Source of the DNA: Diospyros lotus
Taxonomy: Eukaryota > Streptophyta > Magnoliopsida > Ericales > Ebenaceae
Assembly: GCF_014633365.1 (NCBI RefSeq)
Contig: NC_068344.1
Coordinates: forward strand, 10,369,669-10,433,668
Length of the DNA stretch: 64,000 bases
Reading direction: 5' to 3'
The stretch's first letter is position 1. Every line of letters begins with the position of its first letter. The notes beneath the pieces are model-generated. The model did not search any database and was not told the DNA's origin. It worked only from the letters and a program-made list of their open reading frames with translations. The position numbers were made by a program, and so were the translations under genes. Shown in pieces: positions 1 to 10,795 of this stretch.

Positions 1-71
1 ACCTAACCGTGCTAAGTTCAATAACCTAGCCTAGTCATCCTAGGGTTTTAACCTAGGGCTCTGATACCAAT
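1..71 (-). other. Leader and primer-binding site of element N1
   Basis: Read on the minus strand, the LTR at 72-2523 is followed by a primer-binding site (positions 69 down to 58, TGGTATCAGAGC), complementary to the 3' end of initiator tRNA-Met. About 57 bases of leader follow before the window edge. N1 is therefore a 5' LTR and not a solo LTR. Its internal region lies to the left of the window. Confidence 0.8.
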
Positions 72-2523
72 TGTAACACCCCGCCCTATACAGGCATGTC
101 ACTATAAGGAAATTCCCGGGGTTTCTTTTTTTTTGTCTGATACCCGCGGCGCCTGTGAGCACAATCTTCACATGCAGATGAAACACTCATCGTAAAACTA
201 CATCCGGCACCCGCGGTGATCAAAAGAACCACTCCTCATGCAGATATATACCCCGAGAGTTCCAGTCTTACTCGTTTAGTTAGAAATAACAAATCTTAAC
301 TGAACGAGATAATATAAACACAGCGGAATACTTAATTAATCAAAATGACGAGGCCTACCACCTGCTACACGCAAAATGTTCCCACACCGATATATGCATA
401 CAACACTGATACTAACGATTACAACACCGTCGAGCGATCGCTCATACATACAATGTTAAGAATACTAGTGTTTCCAAAATAATACAACAACTATCAAATA
501 AACACCACAGATTCACTGGCCGTCTCATCGACCTCGCAGCTGTCCCTGACTGGAACGTTGAATGTTCCAGGGGCATAACCCATGTTAGATGATAAACCAT
601 CTAAGTGAAGGCATGAAACAGATATACAATGCATAAAGACATACGAGCATGGCATACTATACGACAACATGCAAGACACATCTAACTCGAGATATCACCT
701 TGACATACTTAATCCCTCGAATATCCCACTGTGGCACACGTTCACCTGGTCCAACGTTAATCCCTCGAGTGCACCGTCGTGACACTCGTTCACCTGGTTT
801 AACATTATTCCCTCGAGTGCCCCAGTGTGACACCCGTTCACCTGGATTAACATTGTCCCAATCTCAAGTAGACCCCTTACCGCCCCATATGGACCCAACG
901 ATGCAATTAGACTTGACCCTATATGATATGAAAATTTACACGCCATGCACCAATACTTTTAAAAATAAACAGTTAATGCAATATTGACACAACGAATGTA
1001 AGTAAATGCCTTGTAAAATAAGCTAAGTCCAGGAGCGTACAAATACTCACAAGAACTCACCAAAAGCACTTTAAGACACTTTCGAGTCAAGGTAAGGCTA
1101 AAATCAAACCACTCACCTTAATTCGGAAAAGTCCGGATTTTGCCTCGAAAAACGTGCCACACCTCAAAAATTGTGTAATTCTTCTTCCAATGACCCAATT
1201 GATTCCTATTTCACCATTTAAGACCTTTGGAATCAATATTTCTATTTTTCCACAATTTTTCTATTTTTATTTATTTTTCAAACATTTCTATCTTCGGAAA
1301 TTTATTAAAAATACCTAACATCAATTTTCACAAAATATTTTTCCATGATAATTCTTAAAATAATTTTACCTAAATTCTGAAATTAAAATCAAAGAAAAAC
1401 CATACCTCACGCGCCACCCAGAGGTCCCGCGAGTGGCTGCCACGCGCCGCCGCACAGTCTTCTTCTCCGGTCGTCTTCTCCGATTCCGGCGATGTCCAAT
1501 GCCCTAAATTCTTATAGGGGCTTGTAGAGCTCTTCAATGCGACCTCAATGGTGCCCTTAATCGTCGGAAAAAGTGGCCGGAGGTGGGTTTAAAACCCAGT
1601 TGCAGGTCGCGGTGGCGGCGGTTCGGTTTTCCGGCCAAACTTCCAAAACCCCTCTAAATCTACACCAAACGCTCCCAAATGCTCCAGAAATGATCCTCTA
1701 AACCCAAGGAACAAAAGCCCCTTATCCCTCAAGCTCGATTCAAGCAAAAACACAAGAAATTTGAGCGATTTCGTTTTTGAACCCTCGGCCGAAAACCTCC
1801 TTTTATACTCGTTTTGGACCCGATTCCCTACCATATCCGGCTCGTCCTTATCCCTTAAGCCCAAATCTCGCCTCTAAACCAATCGAAAAACACCAAATCA
1901 AGCGCTAGATCCCTCGAAAAATTCGGCCAAATCGAAAATCTTTTGGCCATTAATTCCGATCACATCAAGGCCATTTTCCGGCCAATGGGAGCTCCCAACG
2001 GCCTCGTCGTCGCCTGGAGGCTAGCCTAGAGCCTCCGGGTGACCTGCCCGATGCCCCAGAAACGGCCACCGGCGGCCATAGGCGGCCGGTCGGTTTCACA
2101 CCAAGCAACTTTCAAAAATTGCATTTTAGCCCCCAGCCAACTTTTAATTGAATTTTCTTTTATTTCTTGATACCCCTAGACTATCTAGCACCTTCACCAT
2201 GACCCTCAGGTTTTATATTTCCTATTTCCCTTTGGAATTTCTGAAAAACTTGTCATCTTGATCTCCCTCGGGCAGTTTACAAAAATTGCACTTTTGCCCG
2301 GATGCTCCTAATTGCGTGCTTTTGACTTCAATCCTTTGAAAGTCCCTTGATTGTGTTGAGTATTGCTTATTTGAACCATTTTGACCTTTGTTGATCTACT
2401 TGACACAGTCCCTCGCCTTCTGTTTATGTTAGCATATTGCACTTAGACCCGAAACTATTGTAAATTTCATTTTGATCCCATAACTTCCAAAACTTCTCCT
2501 GATATTTAATACTGGGTATTACA
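72..2523 (-). mobile_element. N1: 5' LTR of a large LTR retrotransposon
   Basis: On the minus strand this 2452-bp block begins TGTAATACCC and ends GGGTGTTACA, and the tRNA-Met primer site follows. Two further copies with the same ends are N2 (12341-14876) and N3 (45675-48263). The right edge joins the LTR of SIRE-A four bases after that LTR's expected TGAT start, so N1 inserted into SIRE-A; the duplicated target should be ATTTT (2524-2528), with its partner off the left edge. The long LTR and tRNA-Met priming suit a chromovirus of the Tekay/Del type, but no coding region is present to prove it. Short open frames here are not genes. Confidence 0.8.
711..854 (-). repeat. 48-bp minisatellite inside the N1 LTR
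   Basis: Three head-to-tail imperfect copies of a 48-bp unit (711-758, 759-806, 807-854), each starting with a form of AATCCCTCGA. The same array lies in N3 (about 47560-47700) and a shorter-unit version in N2 (about 14155-14270). The array produces misleading open frames on both strands. Confidence 0.85.
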
Positions 2524-2872
2524 ATTTTACTCTTAGTAATAAAATGGTTTTGATAATGACTATATGAAAATCAATCTCTACAATATGGATTACATAGATG
2601 AGAAAATAACTTTTATAAAATGAAGCAAGGCATGGATTATGTAAATGAGAAAATAGCTTTTAATATGTGAATCGTGAAGTAAGGTATGGATTATATGAAT
2701 GAGAAAACAAATTTGTAATACATGAATTTTGAAGCAAGATATGAAATCCTATAGAAGAAATATTGAGTTTGGTTGAGTGATATTTATTTTAAAAATATAT
2801 TTTTGATAATCTCAACTTGCCTTCAAAAAGATCAAAATGTGGATTTGTTAAAGTTTTCTATGTTTTCAAAAG

Positions 2873-3228
2873 GATAGTCGACTATGTGTTTCATTCTGAT
2901 GACTATGCCTTAGAATAGTCGACTATGTTGTTAAGGATAGTCGACTATGCTGGTTTGATCTGTCGACTACGTGAGGCATCTGTCGACTATTTCTTAGTCT
3001 GTCGACTATCAAGTAAGGATAGTCGACTATGGCTTTTCATCTATCGACTATTTTTGTTCTGTAAATTCAAAATTTTCTTCACATTTTCTCATCTGTCGAC
3101 TATTCACTTGCATCTGTCGACTATGGTTTTTTTGTATTAAAAGATAGTCGACTATCTCTTTCTGTCTGTCGACTATGCTTAGCTTTATTTGATAAAATAG
3201 TCGACTAACCCATTTTCTCTGTCGACTA
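2873..3228 (+). promoter_or_regulatory. GTCGAC palindrome cluster in the LTR
   Basis: Thirteen GTCGAC hexamers occur in about 350 bp, mostly as TAGTCGACTA (a perfect 10-bp palindrome) or TGTCGACTA, plus two visibly decayed copies. They sit about 100 bp upstream of TATAAATA. The 3' LTR has an equivalent cluster (about 11153-11525). Placement in U3 ahead of a TATA box suggests repeated regulatory sites; this is inference. Confidence 0.7.
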
Positions 3229-3326
3229 TGTGTTTCACAGAAACTTATAACGGCTAGTTTTTGGCGCATTAAATGCTCGCCCAACCACCCACAACGGTCC
3301 AAAATTCAAACTTACCCACCATCAAC

Positions 3327-3334
3327 TATAAATA
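3327..3334 (+). promoter_or_regulatory. TATA box of the SIRE-A LTR
   Basis: TATAAATA lies downstream of the GTCGAC cluster and about 600 bp before the LTR end. The same octamer is at 11623-11630 in the 3' LTR. Confidence 0.65.
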
Positions 3335-3928
3335 GGTGGTTGAAGATGCATTGAAGGCTACTGAAACACATTGAATATCTTGAACGATTGTGCCTTCACT
3401 ATTCATCGAGCTTTAACTTTTCTCTCTGTATTTTCATTTAAGAGGTTTTGATATTTTACTGTTATATTACTTTTAAGCCTCGATCTTACATTTAAAGAGA
3501 GAGCTTGTAACTAAGAGTTGTACTCTTAGAATCTCCATTTCATTCTCTGTATTTTTCCTAGCGGTAGCTAGAGGGCCCATTAAGTTGGGAGGTTGTAAGT
3601 TCCCTAGTCAAGGACTAGAGGACCTGCTCGTATTGAGTAGGGGGTTTGAGAGTAAAGATTGGATTTAAAAATCCTTAGTTGATAGCTAAGGTAGTGGACT
3701 AAGCTTGGAAAGCTGAACCACTATAAATACGTGTCTTCACTGCTTTCCATATTTCTTCTTGCTTCCTTTGCATTTCTGTTTCTACTGACTTTGAATGTTC
3801 ATTGATAAAATTCCATATTTACTCTTCACCATTTGAAAGTATCTTTGCTTCTCAAAAGAAATTTTTTTAATTATACCAATTCACCCCTCCCCTCTTGGTG
3901 TGTGTCATATAAGTTCAATTCTATCAAT

Positions 3929-3940
3929 TGGTATCAGAGC
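3929..3940 (+). other. Primer-binding site of SIRE-A
   Basis: TGGTATCAGAGC starts two bases after the LTR's terminal CA and is complementary to the 3' end of plant initiator tRNA-Met. Confidence 0.92.
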
Positions 3941-3993
3941 CAAGTTCCCTTGTTTTTATCGGTTTAACAACCTAGGGAAAAAGATCTTATCAT

Positions 3994-5607
3994 ATGGCTC
4001 ATTTTGCATCATCATCCCAATCCGAGGGTCTAAGCACCACTCGTCCCCCATTCTTGGATGGAACTAACTATAATTACTGGAAGACAAGAATGCAGATTTA
4101 TTTGATGCAGGATTCAAGCTTAATGCAAGCAGTTTATAAGGACATCAAGTTAGCTGACATGGAGAAAATTGAGACCTGGACACCAGAAGAAAGAAGAGAT
4201 ATGGAGATTAATGCTAAAGCCATGAATACTCTTATCTGTGCACTGAGCTCAGAGGAATTCAACAGAGTGTCAACGTGCAAAACAGCTAAGGAAATTTGGG
4301 ACAAATTAAAGGTAACACATGAAGGAACAAATCAGGTAAAAGAAACGAAAATCAATCTTCTTGTCCATGATTATGAATTATTTTCTATGAAAGATGACGA
4401 ATCCATAAAAGATATGTACACTAGATTCAATGACATTGTTATTACTTTAGAGGCTTTAGGTAAGACATTTACAAATGGAGAAAGAGTTAGAAAAATTTTA
4501 AGAAGTTTACCTAGATCATGGGAATCTAAAGTCACTGCCATAACAGAAGCAAAAGACTTAGATACACCTCCATTTGACAACTTGCTAGGTTCTTTAATGA
4601 CACATGAAATAATGATGAAAAGAAATGAAGTTGATGATTCCAAGAAAAACAAAAATGTAGCATTTAAAATTGAGGATGAAGATAAAAACTCTCGAAGTGA
4701 AGATGATGATTTTGCACTATTAGCTAGGAAATTTATGAAGAAAGGTAGGTTTAATCAAAGGAGAATATTTCGGAAAGAAAAAGATCAAAAAGAGTCTAAT
4801 CCAACTAATGAGCTTCGATGCTTTGAATGTAAGAAGCTAGGTCACATTAGAAGTGACTGCCCTCAACTGAAAAAGATGGATCGCAAGGAAAGAAAAATGA
4901 AGAAGGCGGCTCTAGCTGCATGGGGTGAAGAAGAGCTCTCATCAAGTGATGAATCTCAAGATGAAGAAGTTGCCAACATTTGTTTTATGGCCAACACTGA
5001 AGACGAGGTAAGCTCTCAGCATCTAAATTCAATTTCTGAATTTACATTTGAAGAACTTCATGATGCATTCAATGATTTGCTAGGTGAATGTGAGCATATG
5101 AATGAGAAAAACAGTGTTTTAAAAAGAGAATTAAATTCCTCAGAAAATAGGGTAAATGATCTGAAAATCAAAATAGGAATGTTGGAAAATGAAAGAGACA
5201 ATCTATATACTGAAAAGGAAAATCTCTTGAAAGAAAACAAAGACATGAAGGAATCTTTAGAAAAATTAGTTGAAGGTAAAAATAAACTAGAGATGATACT
5301 TGGAGCTCAAAGAAATTTTGGAAATAAACAAGGAATTGGATTCGATCTATTTCAAGCAAGCTCCAGTAAAACAGTGTTTGTTAAAGCATCAAACCAAAAA
5401 TTTATTCAAAGAAAATCATCTTTCAAACCAACGTTTTCAAAAAGAGGTATTAACTGTCACTATTGTGGAAAAGATGGTCACTCAGTCAACAAATGCTTCA
5501 TACGAAATTTTCCTCAAAAATTCAAACAAGTTTGGGTTCTTAAAGATGTAGTATCTTCTAACAAGTATGGACCCAAGATGATATGGATACCAAAGGGAAC
5601 AACATGA
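3994..5607 (+). CDS. Sirevirus-like Gag polyprotein, open frame
   Basis: A 537-residue open frame whose ATG is the first in-frame one after the primer site. It encodes the capsid/nucleocapsid protein that packages element RNA in cytoplasmic particles. The N-terminal 200 residues are a copia gag domain (LDGTNYNYWKTRMQIY near residue 23). Two CCHC zinc knuckles are visible: CFECKKLGHIRSDC at 276-289 and CHYCGKDGHSVNKC at 488-501. Residues about 355-440 form a charged, heptad-like coiled coil between them. A long gag with two knuckles and a coiled coil fits Sireviruses. No internal stop; the pol frame is offset by +1 relative to this frame. Confidence 0.92.
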   Translation: MAHFASSSQSEGLSTTRPPFLDGTNYNYWKTRMQIYLMQDSSLMQAVYKDIKLADMEKIETWTPEERRDMEINAKAMNTLICALSSEEFNRVSTCKTAKEIWDKLKVTHEGTNQVKETKINLLVHDYELFSMKDDESIKDMYTRFNDIVITLEALGKTFTNGERVRKILRSLPRSWESKVTAITEAKDLDTPPFDNLLGSLMTHEIMMKRNEVDDSKKNKNVAFKIEDEDKNSRSEDDDFALLARKFMKKGRFNQRRIFRKEKDQKESNPTNELRCFECKKLGHIRSDCPQLKKMDRKERKMKKAALAAWGEEELSSSDESQDEEVANICFMANTEDEVSSQHLNSISEFTFEELHDAFNDLLGECEHMNEKNSVLKRELNSSENRVNDLKIKIGMLENERDNLYTEKENLLKENKDMKESLEKLVEGKNKLEMILGAQRNFGNKQGIGFDLFQASSSKTVFVKASNQKFIQRKSSFKPTFSKRGINCHYCGKDGHSVNKCFIRNFPQKFKQVWVLKDVVSSNKYGPKMIWIPKGTT

Positions 5608-5659
5608 ATGATTTCTTGTGTAGACTGCATTGGTTTCAAATGATTCAAGGAGCAAGTGA

Positions 5660-8600
5660 TTCCTTGACAGTGGGTGCTCTAGGCACATGACAGGAGATCA
5701 AGATCTTCTCAGCAACATCGTTTTCAAGGAAGGAGGTAAGGTTTTCTATGGTGACAACTCTCAAGGTAAGATCATAGGTATGGGCTCTATTTCTTTTGAA
5801 AACATTACATTAGAAAATGTATTTCTTGTTGATGGTCTTAAACATAATCTGATTAGTATTAATCAACTGTGTGATTTAAGTTATGAAGTTTGTTTTGATG
5901 CTAATTCTTGTAAAGTTGTATGCTCCAAGACAAAAGAAACAAAATTAAAAGGAAATAGAATAAGAAACATCTATCTCACATTTCTAGAATCACCAAAAAT
6001 GGAGAACTGTTTAGTTGCAAATTCAACTCAAAATTCCTGGTTGTGGCATAGTAGGTTAGGGCATGCTAGTATGAACCTAATAAACAAGTTAGTAAAACAT
6101 GATCTTGTTATTGGATTGCCTAAGCTTAAATTTGAAAGAGATCACATTTGTGGCACTTGCATGAAAGGCAAGCAAATCAGTATTTCATTCAAATCAATAA
6201 AAGAAGTATCAACATCTAGACCTCTAACACTACTTCACTTAGACTTGTTTGGTCCAATGAGAACTCTAAGCTTAGGAGGTAAACAATATGTTTTGGTAAT
6301 AGTAGATGATTATTCTAGATTCTCATGGGTTATCTTTCTTGCATCCAAAAATGAAACCTTTAAGTCATTTGAAATATTTAGTAAAAGAATTCAAAGAGAA
6401 AAAGGTTTTTGTATTTCAAAAATAAGAAGTGATCATGGAGGAGAATTTGAAAATGAATCTTTCAAACTGTTTTGTGAAGAAAATGGAATAAATCATAATT
6501 TCTCTTGTGCTAGGACTCCCCAACAAAATGGTGTAGTAGAAAGAAAGAATAGATCCTTACAAGAAATGGCTAAAACAATGCTCTGTGATAAAAATCTTCC
6601 TAAATACTTTTGGGCAGAAGCTGTGCATACTGCCTGCCATATCCTTAATAGAGTTTCAATGAGACCATTATTGAAAAAGACTCCATATGAATTATTTAAA
6701 GGAAGAAAGCCTAACATAAGTCATTTCCATGTCTTTGGTAGTACTTGCTATATTCTCAATAATGGAAAAGAATCACTAGGTAAGTTTGATGCTAAAAGTG
6801 ATGAAGGTATATTTTTAGGATATTCATCTCAAAGTAAAGGTTATAAGGTATTCAACAAAAGAACCTTAGTAGTAGAAGAAACAATTCAAGTAATAGTTGA
6901 TGACATAAGCATTGGGGTTCCAAAACCTAGAGAAGATGGTGAAAATGATGTAACTCAAAATTTTGAAAGGATTTCAATAAGACAAAATGAATCTAATTCT
7001 CAAGAAAATGATCCATTTGAAGAAGAACAAGAGCAGCAAGTAGAAAAAGAACCAACATTTCCAAGAGAAAGGAAATATGTCAAAAAGAATGAAATCATAG
7101 GAGATCCATCCAAAGGCATTAGAACTAGATCTTCAATTAGAAATGAATGTCAATTTGCTGCCTTCCTATCTCAAGTTGAACCCAAAAATATCAAAGAAGC
7201 TCTTGAAGATGAAAATTGGATTATAGCCATGCAAGAAGAATTAAATCAATTTGAAAGAAATGGAGTTTGGAAATTAGTGCAAAGACCAAAAGATTATCCT
7301 ATTATAGGCACAAAATGGGTTTTTAGAAATAAGATGGATGAAAATGGAGTTGTAACAAGAAACAAAGCAAGGCTAGTGGCTCAAGGTTATAGCCAAGAAG
7401 AAGGTATTGACTTTGATGAAACCTATGCCCCTGTTGCTAGATTAGAAGCCATAAGAATGTTGTTAGCATTTGCTTGTTACAAAAATTTCAAGCTATATCA
7501 AATGGATGTTAAGAGTGCTTTCTTAAATGGATATATTAATGAAGAAGTCTATGTAGAACAACCCCCTGGTTTTGAAAATCACAAGTATGAAGATCATGTG
7601 TTCAAATTGTCTAAAGCTTTATATGGTCTAAAACAAGCCCCTAGAGCATGGTATGAGAGATTTAGTAAGTTTCTCTTAGAAAAATGATTTAAAAGAGGCC
7701 AAATAGATACAACCTTATTTATAAAAAGTCATGATGAGGACATCTTATTAGTTCAAATATATGTAGATGACATCATCTTTGGATCTACAAATAAATCTCT
7801 ATGTGATCAATTTGCAAATCTTATGCAAGGAGAATTTGAGATGAGTATGATGGGTGAACTTAAGTACTTTCTAGGATTACAAATAAAACAAGAAGAAGAA
7901 GGTATATATATTTCTCAACAAAAGTACATAAGAGATCTTCTCAAGAGGTTTGATATTCAAGATTGTAAACCTATGGCTACACCTATGAGTAGTTCTCAAA
8001 GCCTAGACAAAGATGAGTTAGGCAAGGCTGTGGACAACAAGCTTTATAGAAGCATGATTGGCTCTTTGTTATATCTAACAGTCAGTAGACCTGATATTAT
8101 GTTTAGTGTGTGCTTATGTGCAAGGTTCCAATCCAATCCCAAAGAATCTCACTTAAAAGCAGTTAAAAGAATCTTGAGATACCTAAAAGGAACTGCAAAT
8201 CTAGAACTATTTTATGCAAAATCAAATATTTTTGATCTAATAGCATACACTGATGCAGATTATGATGGATGTAAAATAGATAGAAAAAGTACAAGTGGTT
8301 CATGTCAATTCTTAGGAAATTGTTTAGTATCTTGGTCAAGTAGAAAGCAAAATACAGTAGCTCTATCATCTACTGAAGCTGAGTATGTAGCAGCTGGAAA
8401 TTGTTGTGCTCAAATATTGTGGATGAAATACCAAGTAGAAGACTATGGCATAAGACTTCATAACATCCCAATAAAATGTGATAATACTAGTGCTATAGCT
8501 TTAACAAAAAATCCAGTGTTTCATGCAAGAACTAAACATATAGAAGTAAAACATCACTTCATTAGAGACCATGTTCAAAAAGGAGACATAAGTCTTGAAT

Positions 8601-8701
8601 TCATAGATACAAATCATCAAGTGGCAGACATCTTTACAAAACCTCTTGATAGAGAAAAGTTTGAATATTTTAGGAGTGATCTGGGACTAATTATAACATG
8701 A
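5660..8701 (+). pseudogene. SIRE-A Pol (PR-IN-RT-RNaseH), one internal stop
   Basis: Copia-order polyprotein. The protease D-S-G triad is at 5666-5674, just after a TGA (5657-5659) where relatives have Trp, so the protease start is damaged. From the ATG at 5687: GAG_PRE/HHCC zinc region ([19 protein letters not shown]), integrase core with [14 protein letters not shown] and [11 protein letters not shown] carrying the D-D-E residues, then reverse transcriptase ([10 protein letters not shown]). One in-frame TGA at 7685-7687 interrupts RT. The frame then continues unchanged with the YVDD site (7760-7771) and RNaseH (AYTDADYDG, STEAEYVA, VADIFTKPL). With so few lesions it was functional recently. 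Confidence 0.92.
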
Positions 8702-8870
8702 GTAAGTGTGTGGTAATTGATTTCCTTTCTTGTTCCTGTTTATATATATATTTGATACGGCCAAGATTCAAATCTGTCAAATCAATATAAAATCTATTGA
8801 CAGAATGCTTTCGGGCCAAAATTTATATGTGATGTTTGGGGCACATCTCTGCAAATTAATCTGTTTAAAT
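8702..8870 (+). other. Spacer between pol and the ORF3 promoter-like region
   Basis: AT-rich non-coding sequence with a short TATATATATA run near 8742. No conserved reading frame is visible. Confidence 0.5.
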
Positions 8871-8875
8871 CTTAA

Positions 8876-9058
8876 ATATAGTCGACAGCATTTGTGCTGT
8901 TGTCGACTAAGATGTTGTGAGATTGCTAAGATAGTTGACAGAAGGCTCAGCCTAGTCGACTATGCGCTAAGTATAAAGCAAAAATCAGTCGACAACTTCA
9001 TTGTATCTGTCGACTATACCTCTCTCATCTGTCGACTATCATATCCCGCCTATTTAAA
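8876..9058 (+). promoter_or_regulatory. Second GTCGAC cluster with TATA-like box upstream of ORF3
   Basis: Six GTCGAC hexamers (near 8881, 8902, 8956, 8987, 9009 and 9031) plus a decayed GTTGAC lie in about 160 bp. TATTTAAA follows at 9051-9058, then a pyrimidine-rich leader of about 240 bp and the ORF3 ATG at 9301. This repeats the architecture of the LTR promoter, where a cluster precedes TATAAATA. It suggests an internal promoter for a separate ORF3 transcript. The function is inferred, but the motif recurrence is plain. Confidence 0.55.
8881..8907 (+). other. Imperfect hairpin built on GTCGAC
   Basis: GTCGACAGCA at 8881 is followed after a few bases by TGCTGTTGTCGAC, giving a stem with one short bulge. 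It opens the internal cluster. Confidence 0.5.
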
Positions 9059-9300
9059 GAATAGGCGACTATCGGCTTTCTTAAAACCCTAACTTCTCCC
9101 TTGTGGCCGATTTGCTCTCTCCTTCTCTCTTTGAAAGTGTCGATTTCCATCTCTTCTTGGCATTACCGATAGCCCATCTCTTTCTTTAAAGTGCCAAAGC
9201 TCTCAAAATCACCCGCTTCTACTCGACTACATTCGGAAATCGTTTTCTCGGTCATATTCCGAGATCTCTCTTGCTCTCTCTATCTCAAGTTTTTTTTTTA

Positions 9301-10488
9301 ATGGCGCGTACCAAGAACTCGGATAAGGGAAAAGGAAAAGGAAAAGAGAAGGTATCAGGTTCTTCAAGCCGTCCTCCATCTCAACCGAGGCCTCAACTTC
9401 AGCTTTTCATTTCTGAGGGATAACAAGAAAGGTATTCCATTCATTTTGAGTCCCGCGAAGTCCTTGTCGGTCGATATTTGGATTTATCATTTCTAGACAC
9501 CATTGGTTTTCCATACATTCAAACGTTTAAGGATTTTGGTTGGTGGGATTTTCTAACAATTCATAGATGCATATATGAAGATGCAGTTAGGGCTTTTTAT
9601 TCCAATGCTGACAATACCTATCACAAAAGAAAGTCGGATAAAAAGTTTAGGACTAACATTGGGGACTCTCATATGGAAATCACTTTGACATTAATCCACG
9701 ATCAGTTTAAAATTCCTTTAGAAGGAGAAGAGTATGCTTCTTGGACTCAAGACTTTGTGCAGGCTAGTAAAGAAGTCATAGGAGATGACTCTCTTACAAC
9801 TAAAATCACTGACACGTCAAGTATGGACTTAAACACTAGGATTCTCCATCTTATTTGTTATCAGATGATCTACCCTAGAAATGGAAGCTTCTCTCTTGTT
9901 ACAAGACTTGACTTATGGCTACTCCAATGCATTAAGGCTAAGAGAAGGCCAAATCTGTGTTTACTAATGATAAATCTGATGATAGACTCACTTTCCACCA
10001 AAACTAGGTCACTTCCCTATGATATGGCAGTCAGTGTTTTACTGGATAGTCTGGTTGGGAACATGGACAGTGCTAGAAAAGTATATCTCAGTCTCTCTCA
10101 ACATATAAATGACAAGACACCCATTAGAATTGGCTATGCAAATAAAGATGGTGAATGGGTTAAAGCTGACAAACCTAAAACCCCTAGAAAGAAGAGAAGA
10201 TCAGAAGGACCATCTTCATCTCATGAAGATCTAGTGGTTCAAGGTATGGCAGATCTCAAATTAGATATCTCTAGAGTTGAAGCCAGTCTGCAAGAATTCA
10301 GAGAAGAAGTCAGGATAGATCTACAGAGTCTTTATCAGCAGCAAGAAGATCTATCGTCTCAGATGGGGCAGCTTATTCAGATGCTTTCCTTTCAATTTCC
10401 TCCACCTGCTGCATCTCCATCCATTCCATCAGTTGCTTCTCCTTCATCAGCTCAGTCTTCTCCTTCTTCCATCTCTCCAGATGTTTAG
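9301..10488 (+). pseudogene. SIRE-A ORF3, env-position protein of unknown function
   Basis: A frame of about 395 codons starts at ATG 9301 after a CT-rich leader and is broken once by TAA at 9421-9423; from 9424 it is open to 10488. The N-terminus is basic (KGKGKGKEK). The middle (YLDLSFLDTIGFPYIQTF, DFGWWDFLTIH) resembles a domain I recall from plant retroelement-associated proteins labelled putative plant transposon protein; this is unconfirmed. Then come an NLS-like patch (PRKKRRSEG, near 10180), a coiled coil (about 10227-10390) and a Pro/Ser-rich tail. No signal peptide or transmembrane helix is evident, so a true envelope role is doubtful. Its place between pol and the polypurine tracts matches the env-like ORF of Sireviruses. 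Confidence 0.75.
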
Positions 10489-10692
10489 ATGATGCCCTCA
10501 TCATACATTCCACTTTACTTTTGCCTTATGTATGCTTATTTTAGCAGCTTTACTAGTTGTTCTTGTTCTATGGTTTGTTGAACTCAAGCATCACTTTATG
10601 AATGAATGTTTTAATTTTGACATTTTTCTCTTATTTAATGTATGTTTCAATTTGGCTGAATGGTTTAGTTAAATTTCTATGCGCAGCTTGGT
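10489..10692 (+). other. 3' untranslated region after ORF3
   Basis: T-rich non-coding sequence between the ORF3 stop and the first polypurine tract. I see no gene. Confidence 0.5.
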
Positions 10693-10795
10693 TTAAGGGG
10701 GAGCCTTAGTGTGTTTCAAAAAGGGGGAGATAAAATGATAAATTGATTTTCATAATTGTTCATAGTTGTTTTGTCATCATCAAAAAGGGGGAAAT
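10693..10795 (+). other. Three polypurine tracts of SIRE-A
   Basis: Purine-rich runs AAGGGGGAG (about 10695), AAAAAGGGGGAGA (about 10718) and AAAAAGGGGGAAA (10782-10794) precede the 3' LTR; the last abuts its TG. Such tracts prime plus-strand DNA synthesis. Multiple tracts are a known Sirevirus trait. Confidence 0.8.

Larger units (their letters stand above)
2524..3926 (+). repeat. 5' LTR of SIRE-A
   Basis: Matches the 3' LTR at 10796-12222 nearly throughout and ends TCTATCA just before the primer site. It lacks the initial TGAT because N1 inserted there. One visible indel is a short tandem unit near 11211-11240 that only the 3' LTR has. The first 350 bp are AT-rich, then a GTCGAC palindrome cluster, a TATA box, and a transcribed region that ends at the primer site. 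Confidence 0.92.

Noticed and set aside
649..987. Open frames on both strands (112 and 83 codons)
   Set aside because: They arise from the 48-bp minisatellite in the N1 LTR; the peptide repeats mirror the DNA repeats and no domain is seen.
2873..3228. GTCGAC motifs as SalI cloning or linker artefact
   Set aside because: They recur inside both LTRs and in the internal region within coherent element sequence, with decayed variants among them.
3929..3940. tRNA-Met gene fragment
   Set aside because: Only the 12-bp primer complement is present here and at the other primer sites; no tRNA gene structure surrounds it.
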